From: Lacrimispora xylanolytica
Lineage (GTDB): Bacteria; Bacillota; Clostridia; Lachnospirales; Lachnospiraceae
Assembly: GCF_026723765.1 (NCBI RefSeq)
Contig: NZ_CP113524.1
Location: forward strand, 2,341,001 to 2,405,000
Direction of reading: 5' to 3'
DNA: 64,000 nt
The notes beneath the pieces were generated by a model. It did not search any database and was not told the origin of the DNA. It was given only the letters and a program-made list of their open reading frames with translations. The position numbers and the translations under genes are program-made. Positions 26,726 through 37,176 of this stretch are shown piece by piece (the stretch's first letter is position 1; each line of letters opens with the position of its first letter).

Positions 26726-28027
26726 TTATGATTCCTCTTCCTCAAACCGGACCTTCACCGAATTGGCATGAGCGGTTAAATATTCTGCATTTGCAAAAGC
26801 CTCAATATCCTGGTGAACCTCATATAAGGCTTCTTTGGAATAATAAACAATGCTTGACTTTTTCACAAAATCATCCACGCTTAAAGCAGAGAAGAAACGG
26901 GCAGTCCCATTGGTGGGAAGCACGTGGTTAGGACCTGCAAAATAATCACCCAGGGGCTCTGAACTGTATTCTCCGATGAAGATAGCTCCTGCATGTCGGA
27001 TCTTTGTCATATCCTCAAACGGATTCTTTGTCACGATTTCCAAATGCTCCGGTGCAATTTCATTGACGGTCTCAATGGCTTCCTTCATAGAATCTGCTAC
27101 CAGAATATAGCCGTATTGATCCAGGGATTTACGAATAATTTCAGTTCGGGAAAGCTGGTTTGTAAACCGCTCTGCCTCCTCTGATACCTTTTGGGCCAGT
27201 TCCATGCTGGTGGTTACTAAAATAGAAGAAGCCAGCTCATCATGCTCTGCCTGAGAAAGAAGATCCGCTGCAACAAAACGGGGATTGGCACTCTCGTCTG
27301 CAAGGACCAGAATCTCACTTGGTCCTGCAATGCTGTCAATGCTCACATGACCGTAGACTGCCTTTTTTGCCAGGGCAACAAAGATATTGCCAGGGCCTAC
27401 AATTTTATCCACCCGTGGAATGGATTCTGTACCAAATGCCAGGGCTGCGATTGCCTGGGCCCCTCCCACTTTATATACTTCAGTGACTCCTGAAAGACGG
27501 GCAGCGGTCAAGGTAACTGGATTGACCTTTCCATCCCTTCCCGGAGGAGTCACCATGACGATGCGATCCACTCCAGCCACTTTTGCAGGAATGATGTTCA
27601 TTAAAACAGAAGAAGGATAAGCGGCCTTCCCGCCTGGAACGTATACACCGGCACTTTCCAGCGCAGTGACCTTTTGACCCAGAATGGTACCGTTTGGCTT
27701 GCTGTCAAACCAACTGTATTGTTTCTGTTTTTCGTGAAATTCCTGAATGTTTTTCAGGGATTTCTTCATTACCTCCAAAAGCTCTGGTTTTACTTCCTTT
27801 AGCGCTTCCTCCATCTCCTCTTCTGTTACTCTGATGTTGGAAAGATCGATATCCGCATGATCAAATTCTCTGGTATATGCGAAAACGGCCTTGTCCCGGT
27901 CCCTTTTTACCGTATCAATGATGTTCTGGACTGCATCTGCATACGTACCATATTGATTGGGATCCCGTTTTAAGAGATCTGCGAGAATGTTTTTTCTGGA
28001 TGTTTCATCTAATCTTACGATTCTCAT
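26726..28027 (-). CDS. hisD: Histidinol dehydrogenase HisD
   Basis: 433 residues. Seen: [49 protein letters not shown], the zinc/substrate site [16 protein letters not shown] and the late GPNHVLPT. It performs the last two oxidations to histidine using NAD and zinc. It overlaps hisG by 4 nt. Confidence 0.97.
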   Translation of the reverse strand: MRIVRLDETSRKNILADLLKRDPNQYGTYADAVQNIIDTVKRDRDKAVFAYTREFDHADIDLSNIRVTEEEMEEALKEVKPELLEVMKKSLKNIQEFHEKQKQYSWFDSKPNGTILGQKVTALESAGVYVPGGKAAYPSSVLMNIIPAKVAGVDRIVMVTPPGRDGKVNPVTLTAARLSGVTEVYKVGGAQAIAALAFGTESIPRVDKIVGPGNIFVALAKKAVYGHVSIDSIAGPSEILVLADESANPRFVAADLLSQAEHDELASSILVTTSMELAQKVSEEAERFTNQLSRTEIIRKSLDQYGYILVADSMKEAIETVNEIAPEHLEIVTKNPFEDMTKIRHAGAIFIGEYSSEPLGDYFAGPNHVLPTNGTARFFSALSVDDFVKKSSIVYYSKEALYEVHQDIEAFANAEYLTAHANSVKVRFEEEES

Positions 28028-28674
28028 TGGTTTTCCTCCTGCAGTAAGGTGCGAAGATCACGGATCAGCTTTGTGATCCTGTCATTTTCCCGTTTTAAGC
28101 TTACCTGATTTACCACCATTCGGGCTGATAGGGGACAAATTTCCTCTAATACTGTAAGACCATTTTCCTTTAAGGTTGCTCCTGTTTCCACAATATCTAC
28201 AATGACCTCGGAAAGTCCAACAATAGGAGCCAGCTCAATGGAACCATTCAACTTAATGATTTCCACCGTCTGGTGCTTCTTGTTGTAAAAATAGTCCTTG
28301 GCAATGGCTGGATATTTGGTTGCTACCCGGATTCTTTCGTGATGCTTTAAAAGCTCTCTGGCTGACTCGGGACCACAGACGCACATGCGGCAGCTTCCCA
28401 TGCCAAGATCCATCACTTCGTAAAGCTTACGACCTTCTTCCAATATGGTATCCTTGCCCACCACGCCGATATCCGCCGCACCGTATTCCACATAGGTGGG
28501 AACATCGCTGGCTTTTGCAAGGAAGAATCTGATGCCTAATTCCTCATTCACAAAGATCAATTTTCTGGAGTCTTTATCCTTCATCTCTTCACAGGTAATA
28601 CCTATTTTTTCAAACATGGAGAGGGATTTGCTGGCCAGACGCCCTTTTGCCAGGGCAAAGGTTAGATATCTCAT
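28024..28674 (-). CDS. hisG: ATP phosphoribosyltransferase catalytic subunit HisG (short form)
   Basis: 216 residues, the short form that needs HisZ and lacks the regulatory C-terminal domain. Seen: [25 protein letters not shown], and the PRPP loop in [13 protein letters not shown]. It starts histidine synthesis from ATP and PRPP. The presence of hisZ directly upstream agrees with the short form. Confidence 0.96.
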   Translation of the reverse strand: MRYLTFALAKGRLASKSLSMFEKIGITCEEMKDKDSRKLIFVNEELGIRFFLAKASDVPTYVEYGAADIGVVGKDTILEEGRKLYEVMDLGMGSCRMCVCGPESARELLKHHERIRVATKYPAIAKDYFYNKKHQTVEIIKLNGSIELAPIVGLSEVIVDIVETGATLKENGLTVLEEICPLSARMVVNQVSLKRENDRITKLIRDLRTLLQEENQ

Positions 28675-28687
28675 ACATTCCCTCCCG

Positions 28688-29950
28688 TCATTTTAAATAT
28701 TCTGAAAGCGGTATTTCATCTTCTCTTCCAAGAGACAGATTTTTAATGGTAACAGCAATTCCCCGGGAATCCAGATACAAGAGATTGGTAAGCTCTCTGC
28801 GAAGGGCATAGGCTTCATAATCTTCCATGGAGCGTTTTCCAACCCTTGACTGAAGCTGGACCGACAAACCAGTGCTTCTAAAATGATCTGCCAACAAAAT
28901 GGCCTGTTCCCTGGATTCCTGTTCATAAAGGATCATGGTATTGGTCACAGGAATCTCTGTTTTGATCTTTTGTCTGGATAAAGCTAAAAGCAGCTCATCC
29001 ACAGAGATTCCAAATCCCACGGCAGGAGAATCTTTGCCAAACTGCTCTAAAAGCTTATCATATCTTCCGCCATTTACGATATAATCGCCGGTTCCATAGG
29101 AGTATGCCTTAAAGATAATCCCTGTATAATACTGATACTGGCTCAGCATTCCAAGATCATAGGAAACGTAATCAGAAAGCCCGTAAAAGGAAAGGATTTC
29201 ATTTACCTCTTCCAGACGTTCAATGGCTTTTAAAGCTCTTTTATTACTCGTTAGTTCTTTGGCTGCCTTAATCTGATCCAGGGAGCCAAAAAGCTCCGGA
29301 AGCTTTAAGAACACCTGTTTTAATTCATTGGATATAGGCTGAGAGTTAACAAGCTCCTCCACACCAAAGTAATTTTTATTTTCAATCAGCTCTCTTAGAC
29401 GCTCTTCCTGCTCCTCATCCATGCCTGCTTCTTCTAAAAGCCCTTTAAAGAAATCCACTTCTCCTAATTCCACCTGGATTTCCGTAAGTCCCGCACTCAT
29501 CAGTGCCCAGATTACCATAGCGAGAATCTCGCCGTCAGAGTCCGCGGAATCATCTCCGATGAGCTCTACGCCAGTCTGACTGGCTTCCTTTAGTCTGCCT
29601 TGATAGCTGGAATGATTGATAAAGGTCCGTTCCATATAACAAAGGCGGATGGGCATATCCTCATGAAGGAAATACTTTGCCGCACATCTTGCAATTGCAG
29701 GCGTCTCATCGGGCCGAAGTACAAGGGTATGATTGTCACGGTCAAAGAACTTGAACATTTCCTTGGCCTTTACACTGCCTCTTGATTCATTAAAGATGTC
29801 AAAGAATTCAAAGGTAGGAGTCTCTATATCCTGATACCCGCACAAATGAAATACCTTTAACATCTTTTCCTGTATGACTGCCTTTCTGGTACACTCTGCT
29901 CCGTATATATCCCGGACACCATCCGGAGTATGTAACAGTTTATTTGCCAT
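28688..29950 (-). CDS. hisZ: ATP phosphoribosyltransferase regulatory subunit HisZ
   Basis: 420 residues, homologous to histidyl-tRNA synthetase. Seen: class II motif-2-like [29 protein letters not shown] (in part [11 protein letters not shown]), RLCYMERTF, and [20 protein letters not shown] with [12 protein letters not shown]. There is no C-terminal anticodon-binding domain, so it is HisZ and not HisS. It binds HisG and makes it sensitive to histidine. First gene of the his operon. Confidence 0.93.
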   Translation of the reverse strand: MANKLLHTPDGVRDIYGAECTRKAVIQEKMLKVFHLCGYQDIETPTFEFFDIFNESRGSVKAKEMFKFFDRDNHTLVLRPDETPAIARCAAKYFLHEDMPIRLCYMERTFINHSSYQGRLKEASQTGVELIGDDSADSDGEILAMVIWALMSAGLTEIQVELGEVDFFKGLLEEAGMDEEQEERLRELIENKNYFGVEELVNSQPISNELKQVFLKLPELFGSLDQIKAAKELTSNKRALKAIERLEEVNEILSFYGLSDYVSYDLGMLSQYQYYTGIIFKAYSYGTGDYIVNGGRYDKLLEQFGKDSPAVGFGISVDELLLALSRQKIKTEIPVTNTMILYEQESREQAILLADHFRSTGLSVQLQSRVGKRSMEDYEAYALRRELTNLLYLDSRGIAVTIKNLSLGREDEIPLSEYLK

Positions 29951-30010
29951 ATAAACCTCCTGACTGCTGAAATCAGTGAAGAAATTCTATTTCATGCATT
30001 ATCCTTCGAA

Positions 30011-30034
30011 ATCACTTTATTGTAGTAAAGTGAT
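30011..30034. promoter_or_regulatory. 9-bp palindrome in the his operon leader (candidate operator)
   Basis: ATCACTTTA, six nt, TAAAGTGAT: perfect arms at 30011-30019 and 30026-30034, about 14-37 nt past the predicted transcript start. The short leader shows no T-box features. A TrpR-family (YerC-like) or other histidine-responsive repressor is a plausible partner, but this is inference. Confidence 0.55.
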
Positions 30035-30054
30035 AATTCAATGATGTGCTGTTT

Positions 30055-30083
30055 ATTATAGGTTACAAATCCTGACTTGTCAA
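30055..30083 (-). promoter_or_regulatory. Full-consensus sigma-A promoter of the his operon
   Basis: Minus strand TTGACA (30083-30078), exactly 17 nt, TATAAT (30060-30055): both hexamers match consensus. The -35 hexamer contains the stop codon of recU. Confidence 0.88.
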
Positions 30084-30613
30084 TCTCTTCCTGTCAAATC
30101 TTTTTGAATCATCTCCAAATAGTGGACAAGAATATCACGGCAGCTTCCAATCTTCCATGCCTTATCCACCTCTTCGTAGGTGAAGCTTTTTCTGCCGCCT
30201 TCCTCCATTCTCTTCCAGTATTCTTTTAACCGGGCAAATGGAAGATAATAAATCTCGTTTTTCTGGGTGTAGGATAAGATAATAAAGGCAATTCCTCCCT
30301 GTTGCTCAAAGGCTTCCATAAAAGCGACCTGGTGAGGATGGATATTCTGTAAGGGAAAGGTATTAGCTCCGCACTCTTTTGCATCAAAACAGATAGGAAT
30401 TCCCTGTACCGCACCAATATAATCCACCGTACTTTTCTGGTCAAAATACGCCAGTGTAATATGCCGGCTTTCCTTATCGATGGAGATTGGTGTGATTGGA
30501 GTCGGTATTTTCTGAATCAATGCAAGTCCCTTTTCCCGATATCCTTCATTGCTTCTGTTAATCAGTTCTTCCAGGGTAGATCCCCTTAACCCCCTAGTTT
30601 TCCAGGTTCCCAT
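30080..30613 (-). CDS. recU: Holliday junction resolvase RecU
   Basis: 177 residues. Seen: GTWKTRGLRGSTLEELINRS at the N terminus, the nuclease core DYIGAVQGIPICFDAKEC with catalytic Asp and Lys, and HPHQVAFMEAFEQQGGIAFI. It cleaves four-way junctions during recombination and chromosome segregation in Firmicutes. Downstream of a pseudouridine synthase gene by 9 nt. Confidence 0.94.
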   Translation of the reverse strand: MGTWKTRGLRGSTLEELINRSNEGYREKGLALIQKIPTPITPISIDKESRHITLAYFDQKSTVDYIGAVQGIPICFDAKECGANTFPLQNIHPHQVAFMEAFEQQGGIAFIILSYTQKNEIYYLPFARLKEYWKRMEEGGRKSFTYEEVDKAWKIGSCRDILVHYLEMIQKDLTGRD

Positions 30614-30622
30614 ATCTCCCTC

Positions 30623-31585
30623 CTATCTCCAGTCCCTGCATATCTTTGAAAATGTTTTGGGAAGAGAGGCTTTATATGATTTACCTGATAAATACTCCAA
30701 AGGCTCTCTTAGTTCAGGAAATATCACCTGATAAGAATGGAGCATCTGGGAACTAATATGGTAAAGCTTTTTTGCCTCTTCATTGACCCGGCTGTCCCCA
30801 TATTTATAATCCCCCACAATGGGGTGTCCAATGGAAGACAGATGAGCCCTGATTTGATGGGTTCGCCCTGTAATCAAGGTGACCTTTAAAAGAGTATATC
30901 CTCCGAAATACTGCACCGGCTCATATTCTGTGGTTATCGGCAGACTTCCAGGTATTGATGTTTTATGAATGGTTACCTGATTGGTCTTTTCATCCTTAAT
31001 TAAGAAGCCATTAATAGTCTGACGTCCGGATACCTCTCCCTTCACCACACATTGATAAAACTTGTGTATGCTTCTGTCCTTAAAGACTTCTGACATAATT
31101 TGAAGCCCGGCAAGAGATTTTCCTCCTACCACAAGACCGCTTGTATTCCGGTCAAGGCGGTTGCAGATGGAAGGGCGGAAGCTTTTTAACTGTTCTGTAG
31201 ATAACTGGTCACTGGATAATAAATAATCAATGAAGTATTCCACCAGAGACTCATCTGTGTCCTTTGCTTTTTGGGAAAGCATCCCTGCAGGCTTATTTAC
31301 CAGCGCAATATTATCATCTTCGTAAATAATATCTAATTTGACTTTTTTAACATCCGGTATTTTTACTTCGGAAAATTTTAAGATAGTCTCTTCCGACAGA
31401 AACAGCTTGATTTCATCTCCTGATAATAATTTTTCCGAACCGTCACATTTTTTGCCGTTTAATGTGATGTTCTTTTTTCTCATCATCTTATAAAGAAATC
31501 CTTTTCCGGCCAGATTTAGATATTTGGTCAGTAGCTTGTCAAGACGCTGGCCTGCTTCATTACTCGATACAATCAAAGACTGCAT
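30623..31585 (-). CDS. RluA-family pseudouridine synthase with S4 domain
   Basis: 320 residues. An S4 RNA-binding domain (residues 1-70, AGQRLDKLLTKYLNLAG) precedes a RluA catalytic domain with the key Asp in CNRLDRNTSGLVV, YEDDNIALVNKPAGML and RTHQIRAHLSSIGHPIVGD. It isomerises uridines in rRNA (RluC/RluD class). The exact target position is not deducible. Confidence 0.93.
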   Translation of the reverse strand: MQSLIVSSNEAGQRLDKLLTKYLNLAGKGFLYKMMRKKNITLNGKKCDGSEKLLSGDEIKLFLSEETILKFSEVKIPDVKKVKLDIIYEDDNIALVNKPAGMLSQKAKDTDESLVEYFIDYLLSSDQLSTEQLKSFRPSICNRLDRNTSGLVVGGKSLAGLQIMSEVFKDRSIHKFYQCVVKGEVSGRQTINGFLIKDEKTNQVTIHKTSIPGSLPITTEYEPVQYFGGYTLLKVTLITGRTHQIRAHLSSIGHPIVGDYKYGDSRVNEEAKKLYHISSQMLHSYQVIFPELREPLEYLSGKSYKASLPKTFSKICRDWR

Positions 31586-31609
31586 GTGATATCCTTTCTG
31601 TAATCCTCA

Positions 31610-32398
31610 TTAGAGTCTTTCATTTTTTACCTTCATTACACCAATTGCTCGAAAAAGGCGTAATATAAAGCTGTGAGGCATTACCTTTGCAGCCAGACGG
31701 AGAGTCTTCATCGTTCCTCCGTAAACGGAAACAGGACGGCCCATCATACTTTCCCGAAGTGCCTGGCGAACCACTTTTTTAGGATCGGCCATGACTACCT
31801 TTTTGTAAGCAGGAATACGCCCTGTTGTTTCAGCAATATCAAAAAATTCTGTTCTTACAGGCCCAGGGCATACTGCCGTAACGAATATACCCCTATGATT
31901 TAATTCTTCATTCAATGCCCGGCTGTAGCTTAAAACAAATGATTTTGTAGCAGCATAAATAGCAAAGCCTGGCTGGGGTAAAAAGGAAGCAGAAGAAGAA
32001 AATTGTATGATCCGGCTGTTGGATGAAAGATATGGAATCACCATATGAGTAACAGCAATAAGTCCTCTGCAGTTTAAATCAACCATTCCCATCTCGTCGG
32101 AAAGACTCACGCTGCCCACGGTACCGATTTTACCGTAACCGGCTGCGTTGATGAGCATTTTTACCTCTGGTTTCTCTCGTTCAAGAATTTCCTGAAGTTC
32201 TCTTAAGGAGCTTTCATCTGTTAGATCTATCGAAAAGGTCCGGAGCTTTACAGGCACCAGGGGAGATAATTCCTCCATGAGCTCCTGCCTTCTGGCAATG
32301 GCCCATATTTCACCGATTCCGTTAAAACGATCGGCAATCTGCATGACAAATTCTTTACCCATACCGGAAGATGCACCGGTTACAATTGCAATCTTCAT
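31610..32398 (-). CDS. Short-chain dehydrogenase/reductase
   Basis: 262 residues. Seen: the cofactor loop TGASSGMGKEF, NAAGYG, catalytic Ser in IIQFSSSASF and the YAATKSF (YXXXK) pair. An Arg-rich second strand (AIARRQE) hints at NADPH. The C-terminal tail is basic and hydrophobic, like the DltE/YqjQ type. The substrate is unknown. Confidence 0.9.
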   Translation of the reverse strand: MKIAIVTGASSGMGKEFVMQIADRFNGIGEIWAIARRQELMEELSPLVPVKLRTFSIDLTDESSLRELQEILEREKPEVKMLINAAGYGKIGTVGSVSLSDEMGMVDLNCRGLIAVTHMVIPYLSSNSRIIQFSSSASFLPQPGFAIYAATKSFVLSYSRALNEELNHRGIFVTAVCPGPVRTEFFDIAETTGRIPAYKKVVMADPKKVVRQALRESMMGRPVSVYGGTMKTLRLAAKVMPHSFILRLFRAIGVMKVKNERL

Positions 32399-32432
32399 AT
32401 TAATCCCTTCTTTTCCTGAACTTCTATTCCTA

Positions 32433-34370
32433 TTATTTGACAGCTTTTTTATGAACGTTACGTATGGTCTTTTTCTTGCGGTTCTTTTGTCCTTCCTGGG
32501 ACGAAGCTTCCGCTTTTCTCATATTACCATTATATTTCCCGTTTTTCCCATCCATATTACTTTTAGGACCACCTGTTTTAGGGCGAATGAGGCATTTTTT
32601 ATCAAAACCGATGAGATCGGTTCTTCCTGCCTGCTTTAACGCTTCTACCACCAGGTCGTAGTTCTTAGGGTTGCGGTACTGTATGAGAGCTCTCTGCATG
32701 GCTTTTTCGTGAGGATTGGTCGGCACGTAGACCTTTTCCATGGTACGGGGATCATGCCCGGTATAATACATACACGTAGAAATGGTGGAAGGAGTTGGAT
32801 AAAAGTCCTGCACCTGCTCCGGCATATATCCCAGATCTCTTAAATATTCTGCCAGCTCTATGGCCTCATGAAGACCAGAGCCTGGATGAGAAGACATGAG
32901 ATAGGGAACCAGAAACTGTTTCTTGCCTATTCTCACATTCATCTCGTTATACTCTTTTACGAACTGACGGTATACCTGATTTTGGGGCTTGCCCATCTTG
33001 GAAAGCACTTTATCTGCTACGTGCTCCGGTGCGACCTTTAACTGACCGCTGACATGGTGCTCACAAAGCTCCTTTAAGAACTTTTTGCCCGGATCTGCCA
33101 GAACATAATCAAATCGGATCCCTGAACGGATAAATACCTTTTTCACCTTAGGCAGATTCCTTAGTTTCCTTAAAAGCTCGATATAATCTGAGTGGTCTGC
33201 TCTTAAATTCTTACAAGGTTCCGGAAACAGGCACTGACGGTTGGAACAGGCTCCCTTTGTGGTCTGCTTTTCGCAGGCTGGATACCTGAAATCTGCGGTA
33301 GGGCCGCCAACATCGTGAATATAACCTTTAAAATCCGGTTCCTCTGTCAGTTTTTTTGCCTCATCAATGAGGGAATTATGGCTTCTTGCCTGAATGATCC
33401 TTCCCTGATGAAAGGTAAGAGCACAGAAACTGCAGGCTCCAAAGCAGCCCCTATTATTAATAAGGCTGAATTTTACCTCCCTGACTGCCGGAATTCCTCC
33501 CTGTTCCTCGTAGGAGGGATGGTAGTTGCGCATATAGGGAAGGTCATACGTGAAATCCATCTCTTCCTCAGACAATGGCTTTGACGGAGGATTCTGAACC
33601 ACAAATAAATTATCCTTATACGGCTCTACCAGGCGTTTTCCGAGAAATGGATCGGTATTGGAATACTGAACATAATAGCTTTTTGCATATTCCAGCTTAT
33701 CAGCCTTCATGCTGTCATAGGATGGGAGTAATTTATAATCATAAACGGATTCCAGGCTGCTTGCCTTATAAACCGTTCCTTCAATAAATGTAATATCTTT
33801 AATATCAATTCCGCTGTTTAAGGCATCTGCAATCTCTACAATTGATTTTTCGCCCATTCCATAGGAAATCAAATCTGCCTGGGAATCAATTAAAATGGAG
33901 TGTTTTAACCGGTCAGACCAGTAATCATAATGAGCAAACCGACGCAAGCTGGCTTCAATGCCTCCGATGATAACAGGAGTATTCTTATAGACGGAACGGA
34001 TTAAATTGCAGTAAACTGTGGTTGCATAATCCGGCCGCTTCCCCATGACTCCGCCAGGGGTATAGGCATCCTGCTGTCTCCGTTTCTTTGAAACAGAGTA
34101 ATGATTTACCATAGAGTCCATATTTCCGCCGGAAACTAAAAATCCAAGTCTTGGCTCCCCGAGGACCTGAATGCTCTTTTTATCCTTCCAGTCTGGCTGT
34201 GCGATAATTCCAACTTTATATCCATGGGCCTCCAAAAGACGGCTGATAATGGCATGTCCAAAAGAAGGGTGGTCTACATAGGCATCTCCGACGACGTAAA
34301 CAAAATCGCATTGTTTCCAGCCTCTGATATTCATATCAGTCCTGCTGATAGGAAGATAATCGTGTATCAT
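32433..34370 (-). CDS. YgiQ-family radical SAM protein
   Basis: 645 residues. Seen: an N-terminal domain with FVYVGDAYVDHPSFG-like motif (VVGDAYVDHPSFGHA), a radical SAM cluster in NRGCFGACSFCAL, and a second Cys cluster in CEKQTTKGACSNRQCLFPEPC. The tail is strongly basic (KNRKKKTIRN). Known: the YgiQ/UPF0313 family is widespread and its reaction is still not settled. The start overlaps the HAD gene stop by 4 nt, so the two are coupled. Confidence 0.92.
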   Translation of the reverse strand: MIHDYLPISRTDMNIRGWKQCDFVYVVGDAYVDHPSFGHAIISRLLEAHGYKVGIIAQPDWKDKKSIQVLGEPRLGFLVSGGNMDSMVNHYSVSKKRRQQDAYTPGGVMGKRPDYATTVYCNLIRSVYKNTPVIIGGIEASLRRFAHYDYWSDRLKHSILIDSQADLISYGMGEKSIVEIADALNSGIDIKDITFIEGTVYKASSLESVYDYKLLPSYDSMKADKLEYAKSYYVQYSNTDPFLGKRLVEPYKDNLFVVQNPPSKPLSEEEMDFTYDLPYMRNYHPSYEEQGGIPAVREVKFSLINNRGCFGACSFCALTFHQGRIIQARSHNSLIDEAKKLTEEPDFKGYIHDVGGPTADFRYPACEKQTTKGACSNRQCLFPEPCKNLRADHSDYIELLRKLRNLPKVKKVFIRSGIRFDYVLADPGKKFLKELCEHHVSGQLKVAPEHVADKVLSKMGKPQNQVYRQFVKEYNEMNVRIGKKQFLVPYLMSSHPGSGLHEAIELAEYLRDLGYMPEQVQDFYPTPSTISTCMYYTGHDPRTMEKVYVPTNPHEKAMQRALIQYRNPKNYDLVVEALKQAGRTDLIGFDKKCLIRPKTGGPKSNMDGKNGKYNGNMRKAEASSQEGQKNRKKKTIRNVHKKAVK

Positions 34371-35032
34371 TCGTTTGCTCCATTTCTATTAAATATCTGA
34401 TGATAGTCATGTATAAAATAATCTGCCAGTCTTCTCTTTTCTTCTTCCATATCCTTGGAAAAATCATCGTCTACTGCACAAACTGTCATGCCGGCTCTCT
34501 TTCCTGCAAGAATGCCCGCAGGGACGTCTTCAAAGACGAGACAGTGAGCAGGGTCTACAGAAAGCTCACTGGCCACTTTTAAGTAAATATCCGGAGCAGG
34601 CTTTCCAGCCGCCACCTCACAGGAGGTCGCCACTACCTGAAAATATTGCCCGATATGAAGGGATTCAAGCACTGCCTCTACCATTTGCCGGCCATTGCTG
34701 GTAGCGATACCCGCTTTTAGCCCATTTTCTGCTATATATTTTAGCAGTTTATCTGCACCGGGCTTTAAGGGCACTTCATTTCTATACTTTTCAATGGACA
34801 TTCCTACCCAGATACCCTTGATCTCATCGAGAGACTCTTCCAGCTTAAACCTCTCCTTAAAGTAAAAGGCAGTTTCTGAAAAACTCATACCTTCTATATC
34901 CTTTTGGAGATCGTCTGGGCATTCAATCCCTCTGTCTCCTAAAAAATCTATATCAATAGACTTCCACATCCACATGGAATCCACCAGGGTTCCATCCAGA
35001 TCAAAAATCACAGCTTTTTTCTCATTTAACAT
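34367..35032 (-). CDS. HAD-superfamily hydrolase, phosphoglucomutase/phosphatase type
   Basis: 221 residues from ATG 35032; a start at 35056 is also possible, since the SD is weak for both. Seen: nucleophile motif IFDLDGTLVDS, a helical cap (residues 20-85), motif II ATSNGR, the Lys in AAGKPAPDIYL and VFEDVPAGILAGKRAGM. The DXDGT form fits phosphatases and beta-phosphoglucomutase-like enzymes. Substrate unknown. Confidence 0.85.
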   Translation of the reverse strand: MLNEKKAVIFDLDGTLVDSMWMWKSIDIDFLGDRGIECPDDLQKDIEGMSFSETAFYFKERFKLEESLDEIKGIWVGMSIEKYRNEVPLKPGADKLLKYIAENGLKAGIATSNGRQMVEAVLESLHIGQYFQVVATSCEVAAGKPAPDIYLKVASELSVDPAHCLVFEDVPAGILAGKRAGMTVCAVDDDFSKDMEEEKRRLADYFIHDYHQIFNRNGANE

Positions 35033-35768
35033 GGTCTGTTCTCTTTTCCTTTCCATGACGCTTCAGTTCTTCTAATTCCTCATTGGTCAGAGGACGGTAA
35101 TCTCCTGGTTTCAATGTTTCATCCAGTGTAAGGCTTCCCATGGATAGCCTTTTTAAGTATACCACAGGAGTGCCAAATGTTTCAAACATACGTTTTACCT
35201 GATGGAATTTTCCTTCTCGTATAGTAAGGAGTATTTCAGATATCTCTCCTTCTTTCAAAATCTCAAGCCTGGCCGGAAGAGTAGGCGTTCCATCGGAAAG
35301 CAGAATTCCTTCCTCCATCTGCTTTGCCGCATCAGAAGGCAGCACTCCCTCTATCTTAGCATAGTAAACCTTGTCCACATGTTTTTTTGGAGAAAGAAGC
35401 TGGTGGGCCAGATCTCCGTCGTTAGTAATCAGAAGGAGTCCTTCGGTATCTATATCAAGTCTTCCCACAGGAAATAAGTCATCCCTCATTCGGTCTCCGA
35501 TAAGACCGATCACGGTCTCATATCGCTTATCCTCCGTTGCAGAAACAACTCCCTGCGGTTTATTCAGCATATAGTATTCAAAGGCCGCATAGGCAATTCT
35601 ATGACCGTCTACCGCCACCTTAGTCAGCTCCGGGTCTATTTTTCGTTCTGTCTTTTTCTCCGGGGTGCCGTCTACCGTGATCCTGCCTTTTTTTGCCATT
35701 TCCTTAATCTGGCTCCTGGTTCCGATTCCCATTTCACCTAAATATTTATCTAATCTGATTTCTTTCAT
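35022..35768 (-). CDS. RsuA/RluB-family pseudouridine synthase
   Basis: 248 residues from the ATG at 35768, which overlaps the stop of the upstream methyltransferase gene (TAATG); the longer frame lies inside that gene. Seen: S4 domain at the N terminus (RLDKYLGEMGIGTRSQI), then YYMLNKPQGVVSA, the catalytic Asp in VGRLDIDTEGLLL, and REGKFHQVKRMF. It makes a pseudouridine in 16S or 23S rRNA. Confidence 0.92.
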   Translation of the reverse strand: MKEIRLDKYLGEMGIGTRSQIKEMAKKGRITVDGTPEKKTERKIDPELTKVAVDGHRIAYAAFEYYMLNKPQGVVSATEDKRYETVIGLIGDRMRDDLFPVGRLDIDTEGLLLITNDGDLAHQLLSPKKHVDKVYYAKIEGVLPSDAAKQMEEGILLSDGTPTLPARLEILKEGEISEILLTIREGKFHQVKRMFETFGTPVVYLKRLSMGSLTLDETLKPGDYRPLTNEELEELKRHGKEKRTDHVK

Positions 35769-37132
35769 TACTGCCACCGCCATCCAGGATAGTATTTGTT
35801 TTTCAGTGTGTTTCCGCTCCCCTTGGCAAAACCTAATGGATGCCCATCCACACAAATGAGACACCAGCCTTTTTTTTGCCCTTCCTCTTCCGTTAAGAAA
35901 ATAGTCTCTCCCTTTAAATAGCGGATTACCCTTTCATCCGATTTGTTCCAGGAGATTGTCTGTTTAAATTCCCCCTGCTTTAAAGCCATAGCCAGAGGCT
36001 GAGCTGGCTCAAATCTTCCTTTTTTCAATTCTCCTAGCAGTAAGCCAGTTCGCAGATAACGAAGCTTTTTCCCCTGTTTCGGGAAACACTCCGGCAAATA
36101 ATAGACACAGTCTTCTTTCATATAGATTCTTCTGGTGTCAAATTGTCTTGAAATCAGGGAAAGAAATTCTTTCAATTCCTCGGGAAGCGGTTTTTCCTTC
36201 TCTGTCTCTTTACTAATAATATCTTCTCTTTCATGACTTTGTTTTTTTCTTAACAATGCCATAAAATGACCTTCTCCCTTTACCTTGTGCGGAAAAAGTC
36301 TAAGGCAGCCGGAAAGACCGATTCCATCCGATGCTCCCTCAAACAGGGGAAGAGGCAAAAGTTCCATTTCCTCATATTCTTCTAACATCCAACGGATAAT
36401 ATCCTCATCCTCACATGGGGAAAAGGTACAGGTGGAGTAAAGCATCAGCCCGCCGGGAACCAGCATGTCCACAGCCTGAGCTACGATTTCTTTTTGAATG
36501 ACAGCATAATACTCCGGTCCATGCTCCTCATAGCTTTTGACCATGTCCGCATCCTTTCGGAACATCCCTTCGCCAGAACATGGTGCATCAATTAAAATCT
36601 TATTGAAAAATGGTCCAAAGGTATCTTTTAGCTTTCCTGGCTCCTCACTGGTAACACAGATGTTTTCAATGCCCCAAAGCTCTAAGTTCTTAAGAAGTGC
36701 TTTTGCTCTTGAGTTACTGATATCATTGGATACCAGCATCCCTTTTCCTTGCAGCCTGGCTCCAAGCTCGGTGCTTTTTCCTCCAGGGGCTGCACAAAGA
36801 TCAAGAACCCTATCCCCCGGTGCCACAGGAAGAAGGTCCGCCGGAGTCATGGCACTTGGCTCCTGCAAATAATAGAGGCCAGCATAATAATAGGGATCCT
36901 TAGCCGGACGTTCGTCCCCATTGTAGTAAAAACCATTCCTGATCCATGGAACTGGTTTTAGGCTTAAATCCGTTATATTTATAAACTCCTCTGGAGAAAT
37001 TTTAAGAGTATTAACCCTCAGGCCATACAGCCTTTCCTCTTCAAAACTTCTTACGTAAGCCTCGAATTCTTCTTCTCCAAGTAAGTCTTTCATTCTGTTT
37101 AAAAAATCTTTTGAAATTTTCATTTCTTTCAC
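35768..37132 (-). CDS. RsmF/NSUN-type rRNA cytosine-5 methyltransferase
   Basis: 454 residues from a GTG at 37132 with AGGAG 8 nt upstream. Seen: SAM loop DLCAAPGGKSTELG, VSNDISNSRAKALLKNLELWG, the catalytic Cys pair in DAPCSGEGMFRKD and LMLYSTCTFSPCEDE, and a C-terminal PUA-like extension with WSLGFAK-like end (HPLGFAKGSGNTLKNKYYPG). It methylates cytosine C5 in rRNA or tRNA. Confidence 0.92.
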   Translation of the reverse strand: MKEMKISKDFLNRMKDLLGEEEFEAYVRSFEEERLYGLRVNTLKISPEEFINITDLSLKPVPWIRNGFYYNGDERPAKDPYYYAGLYYLQEPSAMTPADLLPVAPGDRVLDLCAAPGGKSTELGARLQGKGMLVSNDISNSRAKALLKNLELWGIENICVTSEEPGKLKDTFGPFFNKILIDAPCSGEGMFRKDADMVKSYEEHGPEYYAVIQKEIVAQAVDMLVPGGLMLYSTCTFSPCEDEDIIRWMLEEYEEMELLPLPLFEGASDGIGLSGCLRLFPHKVKGEGHFMALLRKKQSHEREDIISKETEKEKPLPEELKEFLSLISRQFDTRRIYMKEDCVYYLPECFPKQGKKLRYLRTGLLLGELKKGRFEPAQPLAMALKQGEFKQTISWNKSDERVIRYLKGETIFLTEEEGQKKGWCLICVDGHPLGFAKGSGNTLKNKYYPGWRWQ

Positions 37133-37176
37133 GCGTTTTGCTCCTGTTTCCTGTCTATGTAAGCAATCTTAATATA

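Noticed and set aside
28688-29950. Histidyl-tRNA synthetase
   Set aside because: The C-terminal anticodon-binding domain is missing and the gene heads a his operon with short-form hisG, so HisZ is the right call.
29951-30079. Possible T-box leader ahead of the his operon
   Set aside because: The leader is only about 100 nt, and no T-box bulge sequence or terminator/antiterminator pair is seen; a simple palindrome fits better.
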